Source: Mesorhizobium sp. ES1-4 (GTDB lineage Bacteria > Pseudomonadota > Alphaproteobacteria > Rhizobiales > Rhizobiaceae). From it: a stretch of 64,000 nucleotides of DNA. Below are positions 45,690-54,879 of the stretch, in pieces. The notes under the pieces are model-generated. The model saw nothing but the letters and a program-made list of their open reading frames with translations, was not told where the DNA came from and made no database searches. The DNA is taken from NCBI RefSeq assembly GCF_020164745.1, contig NZ_JAIUGV010000008.1, positions 1 to 64,000 on the forward strand, written 5' to 3'. Position 1 is the stretch's first letter. Each line of letters begins with the position of its first letter. A program made the position numbers and the translations under genes.

Positions 45690-46225
45690 GACGGCGCACG
45701 CTCCTTCTGCCATTCCTCCTGCTGCTGGCCGGCTGCAAACAGGACATGGCCGACCAGCCGCGCTACGACCCGCTCGAGGCCAGCAAGCAGTTCGCCGACG
45801 GCATGTCGGCCCGGACCCCAGTCGACGGCACCGTGGCGCGCGACGCCGGCCTCGCGGCAACGCCGGACAAATTTCCGTATCCGGTCACCATGGCGCTGCT
45901 TCAGCGCGGTCGGCAGCGTTTCGACATCTTCTGCTCGCCTTGCCATGGCCGCACCGGCGATGGGCACGGCATGGTGGTTCAGCGCGGTTTCCCCGCACCC
46001 CCGAGTTACCATCAGGACGCGTTGCGCAAGGCGCCCGATCGCCATTTCTACGATGTGATCACCAATGGCTATGGCGCGATGTATTCCTATGCCGCGCGTG
46101 TGCCCCCAAACGACCGCTGGGCGATCGTCGCCTATATCAGGGCCTTGCAATATTCACGCCATGCACCTGGCGATGCGCTGCCGGTTAACCTTCGCGCGAA
46201 ACTCGATGCGGAGGCCGCGCGATGA
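45686..46225 (+). CDS. actE: Alternative complex III subunit ActE, monohaem cytochrome c lipoprotein
   Basis: A 179-residue protein with a lipoprotein signal (LLLLAGC, Cys 17). The haem site CSPCH is at 83-87; the later NGYGAMYSYAARVPPNDRWAIVAYIRALQ includes a candidate axial Met, typical of class I cytochrome c domains. It passes electrons from complex III to the oxidase. It overlaps actD and actF by four bases each. Confidence 0.92.
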   Translation: MRRRTLLLPFLLLLAGCKQDMADQPRYDPLEASKQFADGMSARTPVDGTVARDAGLAATPDKFPYPVTMALLQRGRQRFDIFCSPCHGRTGDGHGMVVQRGFPAPPSYHQDALRKAPDRHFYDVITNGYGAMYSYAARVPPNDRWAIVAYIRALQYSRHAPGDALPVNLRAKLDAEAAR

Positions 46226-47361
46226 GACGTCTTGTGTGGCCCGATGGTCTTTCAGCTCCGACGGTTGCTGTAGCCGCGGCGGGGCTCCTGCTTTGCAGCA
46301 CTGGGCTTTTCCTGAATCCGCGGGCAACGCTTGCCGGCTGGCTGACCGCAGCGCTGTTCCTGCTCGGGCTGCCGCTTGGCGCGATGACCATCCTGATGGT
46401 TCATGGCCTGACAGGCGGTCGCTGGGGCTTCGCGCTTCGTCCGACCTTGCGCGCCATGGTCGCGACGTTGCCCATAGCGCTATTGTTGTTTCTACCCGTC
46501 CTCCCCCGGCTCGATCTGGTTTTTTCCTGGGTGGGAGCGGATCCCGCGACGCTGCCGGAAGTGGTGCGGCAAAAACTCGCTTATCTCAACGTGCCGTTCT
46601 TCGTCGGTCGCTTCCTGGTGTGTGCACTGGCATGGCTGGTGCTCGGCTGGCTCGTCGTCGGCTGGACAGCGCCTGAGAGCGACGGATCCAGCCGCGGGAC
46701 CGCCACCGGCTATGCGATCGGGCTCATCGTCCATGGCCTCGCGGTAACGGTGCTTGCGATCGACTGGATGCTTTCGATCGAGCCGGAGTTCACGTCGACC
46801 ATCTACGCGATGCTCGAAGCCGCGGCCGAAGTCGTCGGCGCGTGCGCATTGGCTCTGGTGGCGTTGGCAGCCAACCGCGCGATCGAGACGAAGCCCGGTG
46901 GCGAGGAGGACGTTGCGCTCGGCGAAGACGTCGCCAACATGCTGTTCGGCTTCATGCTGATGTGGACGTACCTGTCGTTCATGCAGTGGCTGGTTGTCTG
47001 GGCCGGTGACCTGCCGGAAGAAATCCACTGGTATGTGCTTCGCGGCCAGGATGGCTGGCAATATCTGCTCTGGCTGCTCATCGCGCTGCAGTTCGTCTTG
47101 CCCTTCGTCGCTTTCCTCATGCGCTCGGTCAAACGCAGCCATCGCGGCCTGCTGGGGCTCGGCGCGGTGGTTCTTGCCGGACATTTCCTCGACGTCGTCT
47201 GGCGCGTTCGCCCGTCGCTATCGGCGGCCGGCGCGCGGATGTCCTGGCCGGATATGGCGGCGTTCGCGGGAGCGGGCGCCGTGTGGTGTGCGTGTTTCCT
47301 CTACCTCTGGGCGAGGCCGGATCGGATCGCCGTGTGGCGCAGGAGGCTGGTCCGTGGCTAA
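46222..47361 (+). CDS. actF: Alternative complex III subunit ActF
   Basis: A 379-residue membrane protein with about ten helices, related to ActC in fold but in a separate family. Markers include LLFLPVLPRLDLVFSWVG, LSIEPEFTSTIYAML and WAGDLPEEIHWYVLRGQDGW, which I associate with ActF/quinol-cytochrome subunits. It completes the set actA-F. The next gene starts inside its last eight bases with an AGGAGG site. Confidence 0.92.
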   Translation: MRRLVWPDGLSAPTVAVAAAGLLLCSTGLFLNPRATLAGWLTAALFLLGLPLGAMTILMVHGLTGGRWGFALRPTLRAMVATLPIALLLFLPVLPRLDLVFSWVGADPATLPEVVRQKLAYLNVPFFVGRFLVCALAWLVLGWLVVGWTAPESDGSSRGTATGYAIGLIVHGLAVTVLAIDWMLSIEPEFTSTIYAMLEAAAEVVGACALALVALAANRAIETKPGGEEDVALGEDVANMLFGFMLMWTYLSFMQWLVVWAGDLPEEIHWYVLRGQDGWQYLLWLLIALQFVLPFVAFLMRSVKRSHRGLLGLGAVVLAGHFLDVVWRVRPSLSAAGARMSWPDMAAFAGAGAVWCACFLYLWARPDRIAVWRRRLVRG

Positions 47362-47851
47362 GGCCTTGCATCCGGAGACGCGTGATGTGTGGCCGAGAGC
47401 CCTGCTGCTCTTTGGCCTCGGCCTGCTGGTCTTTCTGGCCCTGGCGGCGATAGCATTGAAGCTGGTTTTCAACACCTCGCCATACTGGCCGCTGGGGAAT
47501 AAGGGGACGGCCAGCAAAGCAAGTCCCGTCTTGCAGCGCTCGCCGGGAGCCGACCTCGCGACATTCCGCAAGCAGGAAGATGAGGAACTCGGCAAGCTTG
47601 CCTGGGTCGATCGCGGAGCCGGCATGGCGCGCATCCCAATCGAGGACGCGATGAAACTGGTTGCCACGCGGGGACTGCCGGACTGGGCAGACGCGGCCGC
47701 TTCGGCGACCCAGGATTGCGGCTTGCTCGAAGGCCAGGTTCCACGCGCACCTCAGGGCGGCAATTGCCACGCCGGACCATCCGCCGCGCAGCCAAACGAC
47801 AAGGCGCCCCAGGCTCAGCCAGCCGCACCGGCCACGGGGACGAGCCCATGA
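47354..47851 (+). CDS. Small membrane protein of the complex III/oxidase cluster
   Basis: A 165-residue protein starting at GTG 47354 with AGGAGG seven bases upstream, overlapping actF by eight bases. One helix (about 15-40) is followed by a periplasmic domain with LGKLAWVDRGAGMARIPIEDAMKLVATRGLP, a segment I recognise from small conserved proteins that sit between complex III and oxidase genes. The low-complexity Pro/Ala/Gln-rich tail is unusual. Possible assembly or linker role between complex III and oxidase; the function is not known. Confidence 0.7.
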   Translation: MAKALHPETRDVWPRALLLFGLGLLVFLALAAIALKLVFNTSPYWPLGNKGTASKASPVLQRSPGADLATFRKQEDEELGKLAWVDRGAGMARIPIEDAMKLVATRGLPDWADAAASATQDCGLLEGQVPRAPQGGNCHAGPSAAQPNDKAPQAQPAAPATGTSP

Positions 47852-48603
47852 CGCGTCTGCTGCTGCTGGTATTCTTGCTGCTTCTGCCAACCGCTGCCAG
47901 CGCATCGGCGCGACCATCCTTCAACCCGAAAGTCGGTGCCCAGCTCGACCTCGACCGGGTTTTTCAAGACAGCTCCGGCAAGCAGGCGCCGTTGTCCGAT
48001 ATTCTTGACGGACGGCCGGCGCTGCTTATTTTCGGCTACGACAAATGCCCTAACCTCTGTGGCGTGACCCAGCAGGCGGTGGCCTCGGATCTGAACAAGA
48101 CCGGCCTTGATCCTTCAACCTACAATGCACTTTTCGTCTCGATAGACCCTTCGGAAACCGCCGGCGACGCGGCATCAGCCCGAAGCGCGGTCGCGCAGTC
48201 CGCCAGTCCGGCCGGCTTCTCGGCCTGGCACTTCCTGACCAGCGCCGATGGCGCGGGCGCCGACCTTGCGTCGGAGGCCGGCATCACCTTCGACCGGCGT
48301 GACCGCATCGCCCAATATGTTCATCCGATCGCCATCATAGCGCTGACGCCGCAAGGGCGGATCGCGCAGGTGCTGCCGGCGCTGAGCTTCGAGCCGCGTG
48401 ATCTGAGGCTCGCTCTGGTCGAGGCATCGGTGGGGCGCCTGGGATCGATCGCCGACCACGTCTTCCTGCTCTGCGCCGGCTTCGACACATCGAAGGGGCA
48501 GTACACCTCGGCGATACATGCACTCGTGAAGACGGCGGGAATGGCAACACTGCTGGTGCTGGGCGCAAGCCTCTTCATCCTGACGAGGGGGAGGCGGGTA
48601 TGA
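47848..48603 (+). CDS. SCO1/SenC-family copper chaperone
   Basis: A 251-residue exported copper-binding thioredoxin-fold protein with a signal peptide (about 1-20) and a C-terminal membrane helix (about 227-246, an addition to the usual N-terminal anchor). The CuA-metallation motif CPNLC has C67 and C71 with the conserved His at 159 (YVHPIA). It delivers copper to the CuA site of oxidase subunit II, whose gene overlaps its end by four bases. The FVSIDPSET stretch is family-typical. Confidence 0.9.
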   Translation: MTRLLLLVFLLLLPTAASASARPSFNPKVGAQLDLDRVFQDSSGKQAPLSDILDGRPALLIFGYDKCPNLCGVTQQAVASDLNKTGLDPSTYNALFVSIDPSETAGDAASARSAVAQSASPAGFSAWHFLTSADGAGADLASEAGITFDRRDRIAQYVHPIAIIALTPQGRIAQVLPALSFEPRDLRLALVEASVGRLGSIADHVFLLCAGFDTSKGQYTSAIHALVKTAGMATLLVLGASLFILTRGRRV

Positions 48604-49559
48604 GTTTCGGCATTCCTTTCACGCCCCCCGAGGCCTCGTCGATCGCCGGCAGCGTCGACACGTTGTTCTACACCTTGCTGGCATTCACCGCGGCCTTGGG
48701 ACTCTTCCTGACCGTCCTCGTCGTCTTCTACGCCATCAAATATCGCGCCGGTTCCAAGGCAGAACGAACCGGCGAGCGCGCGCGCAGCCTGCCCCTGGAA
48801 GTGACGTGGACAGTAGCGAGCCTGCTGATTGCCTTCGTCATCTTCGGTTGGGGCGCCGTGCTTTTCCTGCGTCGCGAACATCCGCCCCCCGACGCGCTTG
48901 AAATCGCCGGCCTGGGCAAGCAATGGATGTGGGAGTTCCGCCATCCCGGCGGCCAGCGCGAGATCAACGAACTGCATGTGCCGGTCGGAAAGACGGTGAT
49001 CGTTTCGCTGGCATCGCAGGATGTCATCCACTCGTTCTTCGTGCCGGCCTTCCGGGTCAAGCAGGACGCCGTGCCGGGGCGCACCACCAATGTCTGGTTC
49101 ACAGCCGACGAACCGGGGCGGTATCATCTGTTCTGCGCGCAATATTGCGGCACGCAGCATTCGGAAATGGGCGGCTGGGTAACGGCGATGCCGCCGGAGG
49201 ATTACGCGGCGTGGCTGGAAAATCAGGGAAAGGGCGACACGCTTGCGGCGGACGGTGAAAAGCTGTTTCGGGCGCTCGGCTGTTCCGGCTGCCATGAAAA
49301 ATCCAGCAAGGTGAGGGCGCCGGATCTCGCGGGGATATTCGGACGGCCGGTGGCGTTGGACAATCAGCAGACAGTCATCGCCGACGACCGCTATCTGCGC
49401 GATTCCATCCTCAACCCGAAGAAGGAAATCGCCGCCGGCTACGACCCGGTGATGCCGAGCTTCGATGGTCTCGTCGACGAGGGTGAAATGCAGATGCTGC
49501 TGGCCTACCTGAAATCGCTTTCACCGCGGGCGACAACGAAAAGCGAGGCAACTCAATGA
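48600..49559 (+). CDS. ctaC: Cytochrome c oxidase subunit II with fused cytochrome c domain (caa3)
   Basis: A 319-residue subunit. Two helices (about 22-45 and 65-88) are followed by a cupredoxin domain; the CuA motif is [15 protein letters not shown], and the haem c site CSGCH (about 227-231) has a partner Met in MPSFDG. The fused cytochrome c identifies a caa3-type oxidase. There is no long signal peptide. It overlaps ctaD by four bases. The donor is probably ActE directly or its own haem c. Confidence 0.95.
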   Translation: MSFGIPFTPPEASSIAGSVDTLFYTLLAFTAALGLFLTVLVVFYAIKYRAGSKAERTGERARSLPLEVTWTVASLLIAFVIFGWGAVLFLRREHPPPDALEIAGLGKQWMWEFRHPGGQREINELHVPVGKTVIVSLASQDVIHSFFVPAFRVKQDAVPGRTTNVWFTADEPGRYHLFCAQYCGTQHSEMGGWVTAMPPEDYAAWLENQGKGDTLAADGEKLFRALGCSGCHEKSSKVRAPDLAGIFGRPVALDNQQTVIADDRYLRDSILNPKKEIAAGYDPVMPSFDGLVDEGEMQMLLAYLKSLSPRATTKSEATQ

Positions 49560-51199
49560 GCACCGAGGCGCTGAGGCCTACAAGCTATCTGGGCGAGGGC
49601 GCCGGTCCCGCCGCATGGCTGCTGACCACCGATCACAAACGCGTCGCCTGGCTCTATCTGGTGTCGCTCACGGCGTTCTTCTTCCTGGGTGGCGCATTCG
49701 CCGTGCTGATGCGCGTGGAGCTTGCCACGCCCGCCGGCGATCTCGTCTCCGACGACACCTACAACCGATTGTTTTCGCTGCACGGCATCATCATGGTGTG
49801 GTTCTTCCTGGTTCCGTCGATCCCGGCGACACTGGGCAATTTCCTGCTGCCGCTGATGATCGGCGCGCGCGATCTCGCCTTTCCGCGCCTCAACCTCGCC
49901 AGCTGGTATGTCTTCATCCTCGGCAGCGCCTTTGCCCTGGTCTCGGTTCTCGCCGGCGGCGTCGACACGGGCTGGACCTTCTACACGCCGCTCTCGACGC
50001 TCTATGCCAATGGCTTTGTGTCGATGGCCGCGCTTGGCGTCTTCATCGTCGGCTTTTCGACGATCATGACCGGCGTCAATTTCATCGTCACCATCCACAA
50101 GCTGCGCGCGCCGGGACTGACCTGGTTCAGGCTGCCGATCTTCGTCTGGACGATGTACGCCACCGCCCTCGTCATGGTGCTGGCAACGCCTGTTCTGGCG
50201 GCCTCGCTGATCCTGATCGTGCTTGAGCGGGTGTTCGGTATCGGTATTTTCAATCCGGCGCTTGGCGGCGACCCGCTGCTGTTCCAGCACCTGTTCTGGT
50301 TCTACTCGCACCCAGCCGTCTACATCATGATCCTGCCCGGCATGGGCGTCGTCTCGGAGGTGCTGCCCTGCTTCAGCCGCCGGCCGCTGTTCGGCTACAA
50401 GGCCGTTGCCCTGTCCTCGATGGCGATCGCGGTGTTCGGCTTCCTCGTCTGGGGCCACCACATGTTCGTCTCCGGCCAATCGGCCTATGCGGGCGTGCTG
50501 TTCTCGTTCCTTTCGTTCTGTGTCGCCATCCCGTCGGCCATAAAAGTGTTCAACTGGAGCCTGACCCTGCGCAAGGGCGAGATCACCTTCGAGACGCCGA
50601 TGCTCTATGCCCTGTTCTTCCTTGCGCTGTTCACTTTTGGGGGGCTGGCCGGGCTGTTCCTGGCAGCGCTCGCCATCGATGTCCACGTCCACGCCACCTA
50701 TTTCGTCGTGGCGCATTTTCACTACATCATGGTCGGCGGAATGGTGACGGCCTATATGGCCGGACTGCATTTCTGGTGGCCGAAACTGACGGGCCGCATG
50801 TATTCCGAAACTTGGGGGCGCATAGCCGCCACCGTGACGTTTCTCGGCTTCAACCTGACCTTCTTTCCCCAATTCGTGCTCGGGTTTCTCGGCATGCCGA
50901 GACGCTATCATACCTATCCGCCCGAGTTTCAATTCTGGCACGTCTTGTCGTCCGCCGGCGCGGTCGTGCTGGCAGTCGGCTACCTGATGCCGCTGCTTTA
51001 CCTCGGCTGGTCGATGTTTCGAGGGGCGCGGGCGCCCGCCAATCCGTGGGGCGCGACCGGGCTCGAATGGCAGACCGCGTCACCGCCGCCCCCGCACAAT
51101 TTCGAAACCATGCCGAAAGTCGATCGTCCGGCCTATGACTACGCAATGAAGGGGCTGCGGCACGAGGCGTTCAGCCCACACAAGGACGAAGCCCGATGA
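49556..51199 (+). CDS. ctaD: Cytochrome c oxidase subunit I (A2-type)
   Basis: A 547-residue catalytic subunit with twelve predicted helices. The motifs HGIIMVWFF (helix II haem region), [16 protein letters not shown] (about 245-260; His-Tyr cofactor and CuB), HH in WGHHMFVSG and HFHYIMVGG (haem a and a3 ligands) are all present. The helix VI motif reads YSHPAVY rather than GHPEVY, so the D-channel glutamate of A1 oxidases is replaced by the Tyr-Ser pair of the A2 type. It overlaps ctaC and ctaE by four bases. Confidence 0.95.
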   Translation: MSTEALRPTSYLGEGAGPAAWLLTTDHKRVAWLYLVSLTAFFFLGGAFAVLMRVELATPAGDLVSDDTYNRLFSLHGIIMVWFFLVPSIPATLGNFLLPLMIGARDLAFPRLNLASWYVFILGSAFALVSVLAGGVDTGWTFYTPLSTLYANGFVSMAALGVFIVGFSTIMTGVNFIVTIHKLRAPGLTWFRLPIFVWTMYATALVMVLATPVLAASLILIVLERVFGIGIFNPALGGDPLLFQHLFWFYSHPAVYIMILPGMGVVSEVLPCFSRRPLFGYKAVALSSMAIAVFGFLVWGHHMFVSGQSAYAGVLFSFLSFCVAIPSAIKVFNWSLTLRKGEITFETPMLYALFFLALFTFGGLAGLFLAALAIDVHVHATYFVVAHFHYIMVGGMVTAYMAGLHFWWPKLTGRMYSETWGRIAATVTFLGFNLTFFPQFVLGFLGMPRRYHTYPPEFQFWHVLSSAGAVVLAVGYLMPLLYLGWSMFRGARAPANPWGATGLEWQTASPPPPHNFETMPKVDRPAYDYAMKGLRHEAFSPHKDEAR

Positions 51200-51837
51200 G
51201 CACGACAACCGAAAGTGTCGCCTTCGATACGCGAGCCCGCGAGAAAGCGGCCGATACATTCGGTATGTGGGTGTTCATCTGTTCCGAGGCGATGCTGTTC
51301 GGCGCGGTCCTGCTGTTGTTTTTCTTCGCGCGATCGAGCTACGGACCAGCATTCGCCGCTGCGTCACAACATCTATCGCTGCCACTCGGAACGTTGAATA
51401 CGGCCGTTCTTTTGACCAGCAGCTTTGCAATAGCGCTTGCGCACATGTTCACGGCCAGCCGCCGTTGGCGTCCGGCAGTCTGGGCTTTGATCTGTACTGG
51501 CCTGCTCGGGACTATTTTTCTATTCATCAAGGCTATGGAATACGCGAGTGAATTCAAGGAGGGCCTGGCGCCGGTCCTCGGCGCGCCGTTCAGATTTTCA
51601 GGCCCCGACCCGACCCATGCCGAACTCTTCTTCGCGTTCTATTTCGCCATGACGTCGCTGCATGCACTGCATCTGATATGTGGCATCGTTGTGATCGCCG
51701 GCATGCTGCTGCTCTGGCCAGGAACCACGGAGGCCAAGCGCACCCATCGCGTGCAGGCAGTTGGACTCTACTGGCATTTCGTCGACATCGTCTGGGTATT
51801 CCTGTTCCCGGTTCTTTATCTGATCAACCGGGCGTGA
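51196..51837 (+). CDS. ctaE: Cytochrome c oxidase subunit III
   Basis: A 213-residue five-helix subunit. [65 protein letters not shown] and [19 protein letters not shown] are all hallmark stretches, the last including the family His-Phe-Val-Asp. It overlaps the subunit I stop by four bases and lies in one operon with ctaC/D/F. Confidence 0.94.
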   Translation: MSTTTESVAFDTRAREKAADTFGMWVFICSEAMLFGAVLLLFFFARSSYGPAFAAASQHLSLPLGTLNTAVLLTSSFAIALAHMFTASRRWRPAVWALICTGLLGTIFLFIKAMEYASEFKEGLAPVLGAPFRFSGPDPTHAELFFAFYFAMTSLHALHLICGIVVIAGMLLLWPGTTEAKRTHRVQAVGLYWHFVDIVWVFLFPVLYLINRA

Positions 51838-51842
51838 CGACG

Positions 51843-52097
51843 ATGAACGCGTTGCGAAAACTCACTTTTGGTTATTTTGCGCTGCTCATCTTGCTGGCGC
51901 TTACCGTCGGCTCGTCGCTTCTCGATCTCGGCGGCTTCAATTCCTCGGTCAACCTCGCGATAGCCGCCGCCAAGGCGGTCGTGATCGCGCTGTTGTTCAT
52001 GCATCTGGCGGGCGGGGGCATCCTGCCCAGACTTGCAGTCGCGGCAGCCGGCCTATGGCTGGCCATCCTGTTCGGCCTGACCGTGATAGGGCGATAG
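51843..52097 (+). CDS. ctaF: Cytochrome c oxidase subunit IV-like membrane protein
   Basis: An 84-residue protein with three hydrophobic helices (about 8-27, 37-57, 62-82), including AKAVVIALLFMHLAGG, the typical CoxF/COX4_pro (caa3 subunit IV) core. It starts five bases after the subunit III stop with an ACGACG spacer. It probably stabilises the oxidase. A GGGC-gata-GCCC mini-hairpin includes its stop. Confidence 0.85.
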   Translation: MNALRKLTFGYFALLILLALTVGSSLLDLGGFNSSVNLAIAAAKAVVIALLFMHLAGGGILPRLAVAAAGLWLAILFGLTVIGR

Positions 52098-52259
52098 CCC
52101 GCGACATGTTCGAAGGCTTGTCGATCTCGCTGTGGAACTGGACGATGTGCGGTTATCCGCCTCGTTTCGGGATTCACGACCGGTCGCCTGCTGCTTCGCA
52201 TTCCAGGCAACCAAAGTCGCGGAGCCTCGTTTGTCGAATATCAACCAGAGGAGGTTGCG

Positions 52260-52445
52260 ATGAAGAGGTTCCTGCCGTTTCTGTTTTTGGCGGCCTGTCT
52301 TGCGCTCGGCGCTTGTGACAACAGCACCGAACCGACGAAAGCCAATACCGACACCATCAACAAGAACCCGCCGATAGAACAGGATACCAGACCCAAGTCG
52401 ACGACCGGCGGTGACCAGCCGGCGGCCCCCGCACCAACCAAATGA
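52260..52445 (+). CDS. Small proline-rich lipoprotein
   Basis: A 61-residue predicted lipoprotein: lipobox LALGAC with Cys 19, then a short hydrophilic tail rich in Thr, Asn, Pro and Ala. An ideal AGAGGAGG ribosome site lies six bases before the ATG. The mature part is too short for a folded domain. It follows the oxidase operon and may be the last gene of it, or a separate unit; the function is unknown. Confidence 0.72.
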   Translation: MKRFLPFLFLAACLALGACDNSTEPTKANTDTINKNPPIEQDTRPKSTTGGDQPAAPAPTK

Positions 52446-52564
52446 GAACGATTTGCCGTTGCAACACGCGCTGCCGCGACTCCTGCCATCACTTACGGCA
52501 CGCCTTTGGTGTTCACGCACGGCTGGTTGCCATTCCAACCAATCGCTAGCCAGGGAGAATTCAG

Positions 52565-52975
52565 ATGCAAGCTTCAACTGCAACTCCAGCGCATCGTTTC
52601 AGCGCAATAACCATAGAGCCGTTCGTCGGCACGGTGACGGTCCGGTTTTCCGACGCGATCGTCGCCGCCACGGACCGGGCAAAAGTTCTTCGGGAGGAGG
52701 GCCACGAGCCGGTATTCTACATCCCCTTCGAGGACATCTATTTCGACCTTTTCGAAAAGACCAACACGACCAGCGAATGTCCGCCGAAGGGGACCGCGAG
52801 CTATTGGCGCGTTCACGCGGTCGGCGGTTCAGCCGACGACGTCATGTGGGCGTATGAGACGCCGGAGACCACAGCGCTGCCCATCGCGCGTCATGGCGCA
52901 TTCGATCCGGAAAAGGCACGCATTGACGTCGATCCCGCGGAGGACAAGCGGCACACCCCGCATGTCATGGAATAG
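52565..52975 (+). CDS. DUF427 protein
   Basis: A 136-residue cytoplasmic protein. VRFSDAIVAATDRAKVLREEGHEPVFYIPFEDI and the CPPKGTASYWRVHAVG stretch are characteristic of DUF427, a small beta-rich fold of unknown function. A GGGAGA site precedes the ATG. It stands alone, convergent with the methyltransferase gene (36 bases between stops). Confidence 0.88.
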   Translation: MQASTATPAHRFSAITIEPFVGTVTVRFSDAIVAATDRAKVLREEGHEPVFYIPFEDIYFDLFEKTNTTSECPPKGTASYWRVHAVGGSADDVMWAYETPETTALPIARHGAFDPEKARIDVDPAEDKRHTPHVME

Positions 52976-53011
52976 GACGCTTAATGCTTCTCCGACCGTC
53001 GGCGGCGGCTG

Positions 53012-53644
53012 TCAGGGCTTCCTAAACCGATAGGCGAAGCGATCGGTCTCGCCCTTGATCGAGGGATCGAACACCTTGATCGAGTGGGGATCGTCCGTGT
53101 TCGCGAGCATGGTGCTTTCCGCCTCCAGTACGAAGCCGGCCGCCTCCACCTCCTCGCGGACGAATGCAGGGTCGATCCGATGCAGCGACTGGGTATCGCC
53201 CGTGCCCGTCCCGGCGGCGGCGGCGTGGTCTACGATAACGTATGAGCCACCGGGCTTCAGCCGCTCGTGGACAACTCGATTGAAGTCGGCCGCCGTCGCG
53301 CCCTTGGCCTGGATCAGCGCTGTGTGGAGATCGTGGTAGAACAGGTGCAGCCACACGACATCCGCTGGGTGCGTGGCCTCCGGCATCGCCACGAGGTCCG
53401 CCGAGAGGGCTTCGACGTTCTCTCGGCCTGGCTCCTTCGCGAGCGTCCGCATGCGGTCGACCGGATCGGTCTTGAAGTGGGCGACTTCGGCCGGCACGAA
53501 GCTGTAGACCCGTCCTTGGGGTCCCACGATGTCCGAGAAGAGACGGGTCCAGTCGCCGTCGCCTGGGTAAACGTCGATGACGGCGGAGCCCGCATCGATG
53601 CCTGCGAACCGGATCAATTCGGAAAGCTTGGATTGTTCGTACAT
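53012..53644 (-). CDS. SAM-dependent methyltransferase-like protein
   Basis: A 210-residue class I methyltransferase fold. The SAM-binding segment SAVIDVYPGDGDWTRLFSD carries motif I in degenerate form (DVYPGDGDW in place of DxGxGxG); LKPGGSYVIVDHAAAAG is motif III. The start (MYEQSK) has a GGAG site seven bases upstream. The substrate is unknown. It is the most distal gene of the minus-strand redox group ending at 56413; spacing of about 100 bases from the SnoaL-like gene permits a separate promoter. Confidence 0.8.
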   Translation of the reverse strand: MYEQSKLSELIRFAGIDAGSAVIDVYPGDGDWTRLFSDIVGPQGRVYSFVPAEVAHFKTDPVDRMRTLAKEPGRENVEALSADLVAMPEATHPADVVWLHLFYHDLHTALIQAKGATAADFNRVVHERLKPGGSYVIVDHAAAAGTGTGDTQSLHRIDPAFVREEVEAAGFVLEAESTMLANTDDPHSIKVFDPSIKGETDRFAYRFRKP

Positions 53645-53746
53645 CGGAATCTCCGTTACGGTTAGGTATTCGACGAGCGGGCGTGCGAGGGGGGCAATCC
53701 ACGGCTGATCCACCGTCTACCCCGAGCCCATGGTCGCCGCAGAGGG

Positions 53747-54166
53747 TCAACGCCACGCAGGCCCGGAAGCGTCCATCCGCGCGGCCCGCGCCAGGGCCTG
53801 CGTGTCGACGTACTCCCGGATGCTCGTCAGTCTGCCGTCCGTGACCGTTATGGCGAAGATCCAGTCGTCCTCGAACGTCTTGTTCGTGGCTATGATCCTT
53901 CCCGTCGCGAAGCCGACAACGATGACCCGGTCTCCCTGCGCTACGAACTCCCGAGGTTCCGTGGACGTCTCTATCGACCTGGATGCGGTGTCGAGCAAAT
54001 CCGCCAGCCCCGAGTGTCCGTGCCGCGTTCCGGCCAGCGGCCAGTCCTCGCCCGGAATGATCCACTCGATGTCTTCGGCGGCCAGCGCCAGCAGAGCCTC
54101 CCTGTCGCCGCGGCCGATTGCGGCGAAGAAGTCCTTCACGATCTGAATGTTCTTCTCAACACTCAT
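53747..54166 (-). CDS. SnoaL/NTF2-like domain protein
   Basis: A 139-residue protein of the SnoaL-like NTF2 fold: NIQIVKDFFAAIGRGDREALLALAAEDIEWIIPGEDWPLAGTRHG is the family N-terminal pattern, and VVGFATGRIIATNKTFEDDWIFAITV gives the beta sheet. Such proteins are cyclases, isomerases or ligand binders. The ATG at 54166 has GGAGAAA upstream. It lies in the minus-strand group with the F420-reductase-like gene and SDRs and may act on the same small molecule. Confidence 0.82.
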   Translation of the reverse strand: MSVEKNIQIVKDFFAAIGRGDREALLALAAEDIEWIIPGEDWPLAGTRHGHSGLADLLDTASRSIETSTEPREFVAQGDRVIVVGFATGRIIATNKTFEDDWIFAITVTDGRLTSIREYVDTQALARAARMDASGPAWR

Positions 54167-54249
54167 GGGAATTTCTCCATTTCCCACGGATCGGATCGCG
54201 CTCGATCCCATCCGTGCATCGTGGCCCTCGCGGTGGCACGTCGTGTTCA

Positions 54250-54849
54250 TCAGTCGAACTTGACCAGGTCCTTGAAGATCAGACGACCCCAGCTGTTTCC
54301 GCGCGCCTGGACAAGCAGTCCGCCTTCCGACAGTCCGCCAAGGTTGATCGGCGAGAAACCGAGATTTTCCGCGAGCGTACCGATCTCCGCAGCGGCAGCG
54401 TCATCGTCGCTCGCCAGGAACACGACTCTCCTGCCACCATGCACGGCCGGGTCTTGGTCAAGGGTGGCAGCGATCAAATGGTTGAAACCCCTGACCAGCC
54501 TTGCACCAGGGAAAGCCTGCGCGATGAACCTGGAGGAAGGCTGTCCTCCCAGTTGCTCAGGGGGCACGCCAAATGCATTGGTCACATCGACGATGGTCTT
54601 CCCCTGCCAGGTGGACAGCGCCTTCGCGACATCCGGATGCGACTCGAAACGGACGGCCAGAAAGATGATGTTCGCCTTGACGGCTTCCGCCAACGTTTTG
54701 GGAGTGATCGCTGGTCCGATCGCGGCGGCATCGGCTGCAAGGCTTTCCGGGTCGCGCGTCGTTGCAACGGACACGTCGATGCCGTTGCGGGCAAACGCCC
54801 TGGCCAGAGCGTGGCCGATCTTGCCGAAGCCGATAATTGCGTAGCTCAT
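54250..54849 (-). CDS. NADPH-dependent F420-reductase-like oxidoreductase
   Basis: A 199-residue Rossmann-fold protein. The dinucleotide motif IIGFGKIGHALARAFARNG (5-23) is followed by SVATTRDPES, suggesting NADP. VVDVTNAFGVPPEQLGG and AFPGARLVRGFNHLIAATL are characteristic of the F420_oxidored/NpdG-like family. Most bacterial relatives do not use F420, so it may be an NADPH oxidoreductase of another kind. It belongs to the minus-strand redox group. Confidence 0.85.
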   Translation of the reverse strand: MSYAIIGFGKIGHALARAFARNGIDVSVATTRDPESLAADAAAIGPAITPKTLAEAVKANIIFLAVRFESHPDVAKALSTWQGKTIVDVTNAFGVPPEQLGGQPSSRFIAQAFPGARLVRGFNHLIAATLDQDPAVHGGRRVVFLASDDDAAAAEIGTLAENLGFSPINLGGLSEGGLLVQARGNSWGRLIFKDLVKFD

Positions 54850-54879
54850 GACGTTTCTCCGATCTTGTGTGATGCCGGG

